In this document: positions 39,160 through 44,916 of the stretch, one piece after another | Layout of the letters: the number at the start of each line of letters is the position of its first letter | Numbering within the stretch: the stretch's first letter is position 1 | Source of the DNA: a virus | IMG/VR virus record: IMGVR_UViG_3300046167_000773 | Location: 1 to 45,871 of that record | Direction: 5' to 3' (one strand) | Length of the DNA: 45,871 bases | Program-made: the position numbers and the translations under genes | The notes under the pieces: generated by a model | Told to the model about the DNA's origin: nothing | Seen by the model: only the letters and a program-made list of their open reading frames with translations | Database searches by the model: none

Positions 39160-40698
39160 CTAGCCAATCCAATGGCTCAAGTCCTCACCTAAAGCTTCTT
39201 CCTTAACCACCAGAGGGAATGCGGCCATCAATAACGCAATAACAGCGTCTATTTTTGGCCCATTCTCTTTTCTTTTGTCCAGTTTCCTATTGCCAGCCGG
39301 ATCGGATTGCACCACAGCAGCCGCAAATCCCATATTTAACACTGGATGATTATCGCAGCGTAAACGATTCTGAAGTAGCACGGTTTCCAATGCCTCAAGC
39401 CTTGGGCTGATCGACTGATAGCCCTGCCCTACTTCCTTTCTCTCAGCCAGCGAAGCAAATCCAGTCCTTTCACAGCTTGCAAAGAAGTCCTTGGCTCTCC
39501 ACCTGTCAAAATGTATCGAACTAATGACAATACCCTGCTCTTCGCAGAGCATCTGAAGGTAGTGCGAAATCATATCGTAATCTAGAGTCTTGCCAGGCGG
39601 AGCGTATAAAACATCTTGATCAGCCCACGAGTCGTAAGGCACTCGATCCCGCAAGGATCGCTCTCTGATGCCGCCTAATGGCGTAAAAGCCAGCGTTTTT
39701 ACGTGGATTATCCCGTTTTCATCTTCAGCGCATAAAACACAAGCCGTTAAATCGTTGACTTTACTTAGATCGAGGCCAGCATGAACCGGATTCTCTCTGA
39801 ATACCTGCCAGTCTGACTCACCGTTATTTTCCTTAACGATACTAGGCGCAAAGGCCAGCTTTTCGGCTGAAACCCGCTGATTGAGCAGCAGATTACGGGC
39901 TGAACCCTCCAAACTGGGCAATCTTGACGCCTGTTTTAGCTGTTCTTCCAAGTCTTTCTCATTTCGGAACAGTCCCAGAGCAGGATTTGACTTCGCCCAC
40001 TGCTTTTTGTCCATTAGCTCAGCGTCAGCGTCAGCCTGATATAAGTGGCAGATTGTCTTGGGATCACCACTGCGAATCGCGTCATCTATCATTAACGAGA
40101 AGAAATCAGCGTCATTAGGACTCTGAGTGCTGATAAATATCTGCAAAGGATTCTCGTGAGCGCCTTGGCTTGTCATCAAAGCCTCAAGGAATGGAGTGGT
40201 AGTTCCTTTCACTTGTCCTGGCTCATCAATGATGATCAAAGTTGGGCTGAGTCCGTGGGCAGTCGTACCGTCAGCCGACAGCGCCCGATAACTCACATTA
40301 TCTTTAAGGCCAACAATGGTTTTCTGCGAAGGAACGATCTTCGTCACCTGCTGAAGCGCCGGACTCATGTTGATTATCTTGCTGGCAAGCTCAAATACTA
40401 GCGAGGCTTGATCCCTTGATTGAGCGCCGCTAACGATCTGGCTATTCTTTTGCCGCATTGGCCCGCAGATATGAGCCAGCAACAAGCAAGCAATAAGCGC
40501 TGACTTCCCATTCTTTCGAGCAATCGACATGATCGAGCGTCGAGTTATATCAGGGTTGTTGTATGTATCTTCAATGAACTCAATCTGAAAAGGCGCAAGC
40601 TTGATCGGCTCACCAACGCTAGAACCTTCTGGCGTTAAGCAATACGAAGTAATAAATCGAATGATCTTTGCCGCGTCCGTCTCCGCAACTCCATTCAT
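39160..40698 (-). CDS. terL: Large terminase subunit (TerL)
   Basis: This is a 512-residue protein. The ATPase half has SIARKNGKSALIACLLLAHI (Walker A, residues 58-77), TLIIIDEPGQVKGT (Walker B Asp158, catalytic Glu159) and IFISTQSPNDAD (coupling motif). The nuclease half has HAGLDLSKVNDLTACVL (first acidic residue) and KIDAVIALLMAAFP near the C-terminus. This is the HK97-type TerL pattern with RNase-H-like nuclease. It overlaps the small subunit gene by four bases. Confidence 0.93.
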   Translation of the reverse strand: MNGVAETDAAKIIRFITSYCLTPEGSSVGEPIKLAPFQIEFIEDTYNNPDITRRSIMSIARKNGKSALIACLLLAHICGPMRQKNSQIVSGAQSRDQASLVFELASKIINMSPALQQVTKIVPSQKTIVGLKDNVSYRALSADGTTAHGLSPTLIIIDEPGQVKGTTTPFLEALMTSQGAHENPLQIFISTQSPNDADFFSLMIDDAIRSGDPKTICHLYQADADAELMDKKQWAKSNPALGLFRNEKDLEEQLKQASRLPSLEGSARNLLLNQRVSAEKLAFAPSIVKENNGESDWQVFRENPVHAGLDLSKVNDLTACVLCAEDENGIIHVKTLAFTPLGGIRERSLRDRVPYDSWADQDVLYAPPGKTLDYDMISHYLQMLCEEQGIVISSIHFDRWRAKDFFASCERTGFASLAERKEVGQGYQSISPRLEALETVLLQNRLRCDNHPVLNMGFAAAVVQSDPAGNRKLDKRKENGPKIDAVIALLMAAFPLVVKEEALGEDLSHWIG

Positions 40699-41135
40699 AT
40701 TAAATCTGCCCCCTGATCGGGTATGTCCTTAACCGCGACTGATCCATTCCCTCTGGCTTGCTGCTTAACGTCATGAATACCAATCAATCGAATTCGCGAC
40801 ATATAGCTCTTCTTCAAGTCTTGAATCATCTTCCACTTAGGATTAGTAGAAACGGCTCCATTCGGAAAGGTGATCACCTTGCCCTCTTCCTGCAACTCAG
40901 CCTCAAGCTCAGCAATCTCAAGCTGCTCTCTACAGATTTCAGCGCACTCGACAAGCTCCCAGTCTTTCCAGTTGTCAGGCGTTCGGCAAGAAGTAATGTT
41001 ATTCCAGAGTGGTGTAAACCCATCAAGATCAAACATAACCTGTATCGTCGATGGTATACTGACTTCTTTATTCTCAAAAGCTAGTACAGCACCTAATGTC
41101 GAGTTCTTTGTATGTCGTTGATTAGCTCTACTCAT
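40695..41135 (-). CDS. terS: Small terminase subunit (TerS), P27-like
   Basis: This 146-residue protein is immediately upstream of TerL (ATGA overlap), with GGAGG before the ATG. The central helix pair NWKDWELVECAEICREQLEIAELEAELQEEG is followed by FPNGAVSTNPKWKMIQDLKKSYMSRIRLIGI, the C-terminal pattern of P27-type small terminases. The N-terminus is expected to bind the packaging site. The direct repeats at 41283-41349, about 150 bases upstream, are candidate targets. Confidence 0.8.
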   Translation of the reverse strand: MSRANQRHTKNSTLGAVLAFENKEVSIPSTIQVMFDLDGFTPLWNNITSCRTPDNWKDWELVECAEICREQLEIAELEAELQEEGKVITFPNGAVSTNPKWKMIQDLKKSYMSRIRLIGIHDVKQQARGNGSVAVKDIPDQGADLI

Positions 41136-41282
41136 ATCGCCTCCATAACACCTTTGGTATTCCTAAAGCGCCAAAAATGACGACTTGATAGGCCGAGGGT
41201 ATGTTTATCATACTGTGATCCAAGTCCCCCCCTATGCTTTTTCGGTCTAAGCTTAGATCATTCTGGAATAAGCCTCTGATAT

Positions 41283-41349
41283 GTCGCCAAATGCTACATG
41301 TTTTTATGTACAGGTAGCCAAATCCTACATGTCGCCAAAAGCTACACAC
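41283..41349. repeat. Three direct ~19-bp repeats upstream of TerS
   Basis: GTCGCCAAATGCTACATGT (41283-41301), GTAGCCAAATCCTACATGT (41314-41332) and GTCGCCAAAAGCTACACAC (41331-41349) are variants of one word, spaced 31 and 17 bp. Their place upstream of the small terminase fits TerS-binding (cosB/pac-type) sites or a late-promoter activator array. Confidence 0.6.
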
Positions 41350-41606
41350 CCCAAAGGTACACTAAATCGAGCCGAACCGGCAAACCGTCCCGATTCAGGC
41401 CAGCCCATACAATCCAAACTTACACGCGGCCAGTCAAACATTCGCAACCAATGACTAACCATGATCGCCTACCATATCCGCGCATGATTTCGGGTTACGT
41501 TTTGGAAGAGTAGCGCCACATCATCGGGCCTCACCCTTTGCCAGTATAGGCAAGGCCAAAAGAACGCGGCAATCCTGGTTATATCAAAATATATTCTTAT
41601 GCTTAT

Positions 41607-41648
41607 TTATTCCTACTAATGGAATAATATTTATTGCATCTTTAGTAG
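41607..41648 (+). promoter_or_regulatory. Operator-like palindromes before the accessory operon
   Basis: TTATTCC-TACTAAT-GGAATAA (41607-41627) is a perfect 7-bp inverted repeat. CTACTAA (41613-41619) is repeated inverted as TTAGTAG (41642-41648). The surrounding AT-rich sequence could hold a -10 (TAATAT). The CTACTA word links it to the early control region and the moron operator. Confidence 0.45.
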
Positions 41649-41719
41649 CATTAGAGTTTAATGGTTTCAACGGCGGGGGATTCACACCACGCCACATTTC
41701 ACAACTGGAGCAACACAAC

Positions 41720-42082
41720 ATGCCTACACATAACACGCTAGCAACTGAATTTGAAAACGCCAAATCATTCGCCGCTGATTGTCGCGCTGAGATCATTACG
41801 CAATGGATGGAAAGCGGCGGTGATCGGTACGCCGATCTAGATGACATGATCTACACGCGGGCGCATGAAGAAGCCGACAGCCTTTGCATCTATACCCACG
41901 ACAACCGGATGCTGCTTCGCACCCTTGAGGATGCGGGCGTTGTTGATGACTACACCGATTTATTGTGCGGTGATGAGGATCACGAGCGGCGCATTGTAGT
42001 CATAGCCTACACCTTTTGGTGTCACGAAATAGGCGCGGCTTTGCATGAGCTTTTTGCAGAAGTTAAAAGTGAGGTGGCGTAA
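41720..42082 (+). CDS. Accessory operon protein 1, unknown
   Basis: This 120-residue acidic protein includes SFAADCRAEIITQWMESGGDRYADLDDMIYTRAHEEADSLCIYTHDNRMLLRTLEDAGVVDDYTDLLCGDEDHERRIVVIAYTFWCHEIGAALHELF and is probably mostly helical. AACTGGAG stands nine bases before the ATG, the same start-associated word as later genes in the operon. Similar acidic proteins occur in plasmid and phage accessory operons near anti-restriction genes, but no function is recognised. Confidence 0.65.
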   Translation: MPTHNTLATEFENAKSFAADCRAEIITQWMESGGDRYADLDDMIYTRAHEEADSLCIYTHDNRMLLRTLEDAGVVDDYTDLLCGDEDHERRIVVIAYTFWCHEIGAALHELFAEVKSEVA

Positions 42083-42183
42083 TGAACCGCTTTGACCTGG
42101 TGTATCTCGCCTTCATGACTTCAACAGTCGGCTTTTGCTTAACCATGCTGGCCGCTTCACTAATCATCAACTGGAGGCTTTGA
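42082..42183 (+). CDS. Very small membrane protein (33 aa)
   Basis: MNRFDLVYLAFMTSTVGFCLTMLAASLIINWRL is almost entirely one hydrophobic helix. It starts in a TAATG overlap with the previous gene and ends one base before the next ATG, containing that gene's GGAGG. A coupling peptide or tiny membrane effector is plausible. Confidence 0.5.
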   Translation: MNRFDLVYLAFMTSTVGFCLTMLAASLIINWRL

Positions 42184-42184
42184 C

Positions 42185-42367
42185 ATGAAAGGCTTTAGTC
42201 ATGTTCAGCTAATTGAATCCAAAATAAACGCGGCCAAAGATCAGGCCACACTCGCCCGCTTAGAAGTCACCACCACGCGACTTTATGAGGCGGGATTGAT
42301 TACAGCAAAACAGCTTGTATTTTTAGACGCCGCGCTTTGCTTGCACCCGCATTATCTAGGCGACTGA
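42185..42367 (+). CDS. Accessory operon protein 3, small helical
   Basis: This 60-residue protein, MKGFSHVQLIESKINAAKDQATLARLEVTTTRLYEAGLITAKQLVFLDAALCLHPHYLGD, is all-helical and reads like a small two-helix adaptor. AACTGGAGG lies eight bases before the ATG. Not recognised. Confidence 0.6.
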   Translation: MKGFSHVQLIESKINAAKDQATLARLEVTTTRLYEAGLITAKQLVFLDAALCLHPHYLGD

Positions 42368-42386
42368 TTCGCCATCCAGCCCTAAC

Positions 42387-42443
42387 CACCCGCTTAATTG
42401 CGGGTTTTTGGGTGCCGGCCATTGGCCACTTTCAAAACTGGAG
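42387..42443 (+). repeat. Terminator/start-associated cassette, copy 1
   Basis: ACCCGC-TTAATT-GCGGGT followed by TTTT (42388-42409) is a complete intrinsic terminator. GGCC-ATT-GGCC (42417-42427) forms a second hairpin, and TTCAAAACTGGAG (42431-42443) provides the Shine-Dalgarno nine bases before the next ATG. The same arrangement recurs before the next two genes. Confidence 0.8.
42388..42409 (+). terminator. Intrinsic terminator within the accessory operon
   Basis: The 6-bp GC-rich stem ACCCGC/GCGGGT with a six-base loop is followed by T residues at 42405-42409. No promoter is visible between it and the downstream gene, implying read-through control. Confidence 0.7.
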
Positions 42444-42452
42444 TAAGACACA

Positions 42453-42857
42453 ATGCAAAATGTTTTTAGCGTAACCGTAAGCCCCGAAGAAAACGATTTT
42501 TTAAGCGCTTATTTCCATTGCATGATTTGGGCAGACAGCCCAGAAGGCGCAAACCTTTTCCTTGAAGATTTGCACCCTGAGTTTAACCGCCAACACACTA
42601 TAGAGGCGCTTGGATTCTTCCTGAAATATGAGCATGCAATCGGCTCTGAAAACATAAGTCAGGCTGGCCATGATCTATGGTTAACGCGTCAAGGCCACGG
42701 TACTGGCTTCTGGGATCGTGGAGATGCATACAACGATTTAGACAGCGGTTACGACTTCGCGGACATGCTAACGCAGGGCGCGAAAACCTTGGGACATTCT
42801 GACATAGAATTTATTGAGTCTAGCCTGATCCGTGAAGGTGTAAACATAGATAGCTAA
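42453..42857 (+). CDS. Conserved phage/plasmid accessory protein (HDLWLTRQGHGTGFWDRG family)
   Basis: This 134-residue protein contains GHDLWLTRQGHGTGFWDRG (about residues 72-90), a motif that recurs in small phage and plasmid proteins of unknown role, followed by an acidic LDSGYDFADMLTQGAKTLG. The first half is helical and acidic. It is preceded by cassette copy 1. The family is recognised as conserved but uncharacterised; it often sits among anti-restriction-type accessory genes. Confidence 0.7.
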   Translation: MQNVFSVTVSPEENDFLSAYFHCMIWADSPEGANLFLEDLHPEFNRQHTIEALGFFLKYEHAIGSENISQAGHDLWLTRQGHGTGFWDRGDAYNDLDSGYDFADMLTQGAKTLGHSDIEFIESSLIREGVNIDS

Positions 42858-42883
42858 ACGACAGGCCACAAACCACTAAACTT

Positions 42884-42942
42884 GCGCCCGCTTAACTGCG
42901 GGCTTTCGCCGTACCGGCCTCTGGCCACATTCAAAACTGGAG
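42884..42942 (+). repeat. Terminator/start-associated cassette, copy 2
   Basis: GCCCGC-TTAACT-GCGGGC then TTT (42886-42906), a GGCC-TCT-GGCC hairpin (42916-42926), and TTCAAAACTGGAG ending eight bases before the ATG. Nearly identical over about 57 bases to copy 3 and closely similar to copy 1. Confidence 0.8.
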
Positions 42943-42950
42943 CGTTTAAA

Positions 42951-43586
42951 ATGGACTCAAATATTCAAACGGCTTTGCAAGGATTCGGCTTTACTATCGA
43001 GAATACCGGCGGCGGTTGTGACGCATGGGTTAAACAGTTTGACGGCAAGCGCAATCCAAGCGTTGAGCTTTCATGTGATCCTTACTTGATGATAACGCAG
43101 AACGGCGGCGCGGATATTGAAGAAAGGGATATTGACACCTGCGGCCTAACTTTGGGTTATTACGAATATTCAGTGGACGAAAAAAGCCACTTTTATACAA
43201 CAGTTGAATTTCTCAGCTTTGAGGGATTGCTTTTATTGCTAGTCAAAATGTTTTCTACGGATCAACCCGATTTTCCAGACTTCGATAACTGGCTTGCATT
43301 TGAGTTAGCAGCTAGAGATTTGCGGCAACATGGGTTTCATCCCGATTTAGAAAGGGATGACACAATGCCGTGCCTCTCATATCAAGGCGCATATTCGGAC
43401 GAAGGTTTCCCGCGTATTGAAATATGGTTTAACTGGTACGACTCCGATTTAAGCGAACAAGATGTAAAGCTTTACACGGTGACGCATTACAGTCCCAAGG
43501 GTGAGATCATTCTGGAACAAGAATTCGACAATTTAGAGCAAACGCTAACCGTTGCGCGGACTTTGCAAATACTAGCATCTAGCTAA
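42951..43586 (+). CDS. Accessory operon protein 5, unknown
   Basis: This 211-residue protein is counted from the ATG at 42951, which follows the cassette RBS (a longer frame from 42882 would read through the cassette and is rejected). It has two similar halves of alpha/beta type. The N-terminal FTIENTGGGCDAWVKQFDGK is a motif seen in small phage/plasmid proteins. The second half carries LEQEFDNLEQTLTVARTLQIL. It is acidic. Function not recognised. Confidence 0.65.
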   Translation: MDSNIQTALQGFGFTIENTGGGCDAWVKQFDGKRNPSVELSCDPYLMITQNGGADIEERDIDTCGLTLGYYEYSVDEKSHFYTTVEFLSFEGLLLLLVKMFSTDQPDFPDFDNWLAFELAARDLRQHGFHPDLERDDTMPCLSYQGAYSDEGFPRIEIWFNWYDSDLSEQDVKLYTVTHYSPKGEIILEQEFDNLEQTLTVARTLQILASS

Positions 43587-43605
43587 TTCCACATAGAGCC
43601 AATTT

Positions 43606-43664
43606 GCGCCCGCTTAACTGCGGGCTTTCGCCGTACCGGCCTCTGGCCAAATTCAAAACTGGAG
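43606..43664 (+). repeat. Terminator/start-associated cassette, copy 3
   Basis: GCCCGC-TTAACT-GCGGGC then TTT (43608-43628), GGCC-TCT-GGCC (43638-43648), and ATTCAAAACTGGAG ending nine bases before the next ATG. It matches copy 2 almost base for base, although the flanking genes are unrelated. Confidence 0.8.
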
Positions 43665-43673
43665 TACCACCTC

Positions 43674-43862
43674 ATGAAGCTATTAAAAACATTCGCAAAC
43701 TCTACCCATCGAACCGCCGCGATTCATTCCGTGGGCGGTAGTTACATTGTCCGCTGCTATGATCGGAGCCAGCGCAACGGGCTAATTCGCACCACTAGCG
43801 CGCCGGATTTCGACAGGGCTTGCGCTTTAGGCGCGGCTTTTGTTTACCAGTTGCAAGCTTAA
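43674..43862 (+). CDS. Accessory operon protein 6, small unknown
   Basis: This 62-residue protein, MKLLKTFANSTHRTAAIHSVGGSYIVRCYDRSQRNGLIRTTSAPDFDRACALGAAFVYQLQA, shows a small beta-beta-alpha pattern and is basic. It is preceded by cassette copy 3. Not recognised. Confidence 0.6.
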   Translation: MKLLKTFANSTHRTAAIHSVGGSYIVRCYDRSQRNGLIRTTSAPDFDRACALGAAFVYQLQA

Positions 43863-43880
43863 CCAGGAGAGGCCCACTTG

Positions 43881-44117
43881 ATGGATTCTTACGATATGCG
43901 ACGGGATCACGCGCCCATATTGATCCCCTTTGAAGATAGCCAGCAAGGCGGCAAGCCAGCCAAAGCCAAGCGAGGCGCTTCCAGATCGGGAAAGCCTCAG
44001 AGGTTATCCCAAGATCAGCAAATCGCGGACGCTTGGAATTCAATCTATGGCGGGTTAAACCTCGCCGGTATGGTTGCGCGGATCGTCACCGATTCGGGGC
44101 AAGACATTGTGAGATGA
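43881..44117 (+). CDS. Accessory operon protein 7, basic small protein
   Basis: This 78-residue protein is counted from ATG 43881; TTG at 43878 is possible (AGGAGAGG upstream suits either). The N-terminus is acidic, then a Lys/Arg/Gly-rich middle (GGKPAKAKRGASRSGKPQRLSQDQQ), then a helix (IADAWNSIYGGLNLAGMVARIV). The basic linker suggests nucleic-acid contact. It is the last gene of the operon, followed by tandem terminators. Confidence 0.55.
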   Translation: MDSYDMRRDHAPILIPFEDSQQGGKPAKAKRGASRSGKPQRLSQDQQIADAWNSIYGGLNLAGMVARIVTDSGQDIVR

Positions 44118-44128
44118 TCCAATGGCCT

Positions 44129-44148
44129 CCGATATTGATCGGTTTTTT
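44129..44148 (+). terminator. Intrinsic terminator 1 of the accessory operon
   Basis: CCGAT-ATTG-ATCGG followed by six T, 12 bases after the last stop codon. It is followed by CTCAG...CTGAG, a second weak stem, and the whole unit is repeated downstream. Confidence 0.7.
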
Positions 44149-44175
44149 CTCAGATTTGCGCCATTTCTGAGGCTG

Positions 44176-44199
44176 AACCGATCATTTCATCGGTTTTTT
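44176..44199 (+). terminator. Intrinsic terminator 2 (tandem copy)
   Basis: AACCGAT-CATTTC-ATCGGTT followed by T residues: a stronger 7-bp stem that duplicates terminator 1. The stretch after it (CTCAG...CTGAG) is also repeated, so about 50 bases were duplicated. Confidence 0.75.
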
Positions 44200-44284
44200 C
44201 TCAGTTCTGGGCATTTTCTGAGATATTTCCGATAATTTGGCAAATGTACGGACATTTTCGACGATTTTGACGATTTTTTTGGGG

Positions 44285-44384
44285 GACTGGTGAAAATCGC
44301 GGGGGGGACTCGTGAAAATCTCCATCAGACTCGTGAAAATCTCCGATCAGACTCGTGAAAATCTCCGACAGGCTCGTGAAAATC
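44285..44384. repeat. Five phased direct repeats (GACTCGTGAAAATC)
   Basis: Copies start at 44285, 44307, 44328, 44350 and 44371. The middle three are identical over 14 bases; the first and last differ by one. Spacings of 22, 21, 22, 21 bp put every copy on the same face of the helix. The array ends exactly at the stop of the HNH gene, with two G-runs (44281-44285, 44301-44307) at its left edge. Candidates are protein-binding iterons for packaging, a second origin or partition-like site, or a phage control element. Confidence 0.75.
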
Positions 44385-44714
44385 TCAACCCCAGCCTTCA
44401 GGAAATCCGTCCAGGTTTGTTGGCTTAACCTTACTGTTCTCAACCCAACTGGCCTTCTTACTGTTGCAGCTATGGCAAACCATTTGCAGGTTACTCAACG
44501 TTAAAGCTAGATCAGGGCGCTTCACACGAGGCTCGATATGATCCACAACTGCTTGCGCCCGCTGGCCTCGCCTCACCGTAAAGTCTAGCCTTCCACCGCA
44601 GAACGCGCATGGCCTATTCGCAGCCTTCCATTGCGCCCTCACTTTGTTCCTGAGATTTCGCCACGGCTGAGATTGATAAAACCCGTCAAGTCTATCGGCC
44701 ATAGCCATACTCAT
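44385..44714 (-). CDS. HNH endonuclease
   Basis: This 109-residue protein has CAFCGGRLDF (first zinc pair), AQAVVDHIEPRVKRPDLALTLSNLQMVCHSCNSKK, the complete DH...N...H/CxxC signature of HNH nucleases, and a short YQSQPWRNLRNKVRAQW N-terminus seen in phage HNH proteins that assist terminase at cos. The start is ambiguous (ATG 44714, 44708 or 44702). It is last in the leftward early operon and ends at the direct-repeat array, so cutting near that array is an attractive idea. Confidence 0.85.
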   Translation of the reverse strand: MSMAMADRLDGFYQSQPWRNLRNKVRAQWKAANRPCAFCGGRLDFTVRRGQRAQAVVDHIEPRVKRPDLALTLSNLQMVCHSCNSKKASWVENSKVKPTNLDGFPEGWG

Positions 44715-44916
44715 CGTCTGTTCTTAAAATTTCGATAATGCTTGATTTATCCCGAACCGATGCCAGAAACATAACATCGAGGCCATGATCGTTATGAACA
44801 ATGGCAACATTCTGCTGGTAAAGTGCAAGCATACTATGCGCTTCAAGCAGGGAATCCGTGATGCCTTCAATGTCTATAAGATGGGCAAACGGAAACTTCT
44901 CTCTACAGAATTCCAT
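44692..44916 (-). CDS. Unknown small protein after the methyltransferase
   Basis: This 74-residue protein, MEFCREKFPFAHLIDIEGITDSLLEAHSMLALYQQNVAIVHNDHGLDVMFLASVRDKSSIIEILRTDDEYGYGR, overlaps the methyltransferase end by 14 bases and has GAGGA before its ATG. It looks like a compact alpha/beta fold with no signature motif. Confidence 0.6.
   Translation of the reverse strand: MEFCREKFPFAHLIDIEGITDSLLEAHSMLALYQQNVAIVHNDHGLDVMFLASVRDKSSIIEILRTDDEYGYGR

Larger units (their letters stand above)
41136..41719. other. Divergent non-coding control region
   Basis: This 584-base stretch between TerS (leftward) and the accessory operon (rightward) has no convincing gene. It contains, in order: a possible 27-codon leader frame ending at TerS, a run of seven C (41227-41233), three direct repeats (41283-41349), unstructured DNA (41350-41520), a TTGCC-AGTATA-GGCAA hairpin (41541-41556), an AT-rich part with TTATTCC-TACTAAT-GGAATAA (41607-41627), and the CTACTAA/TTAGTAG pair. 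It likely contains the late promoter, the rightward promoter and perhaps the packaging site. Confidence 0.5.

Noticed and set aside
41128-41349. 73-codon leftward frame upstream of TerS
   Set aside because: Most of it is translation of the direct repeats and a C-run; no RBS for the long form. At best a 27-codon leader coupled to TerS.
41298-41513. 71-codon rightward frame in the control region
   Set aside because: No RBS, unusual composition and overlap with the direct repeats; treated as non-coding.
44285-44384. Possible CRISPR array
   Set aside because: Gaps between repeats are only 7-8 bases and similar to each other; there are no spacers and no cas genes.
44201-44443. 80-codon leftward frame across the repeat array
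   Set aside because: It is a translation of the direct repeats (IFTSL/DFHES units) and overlaps the HNH gene end.
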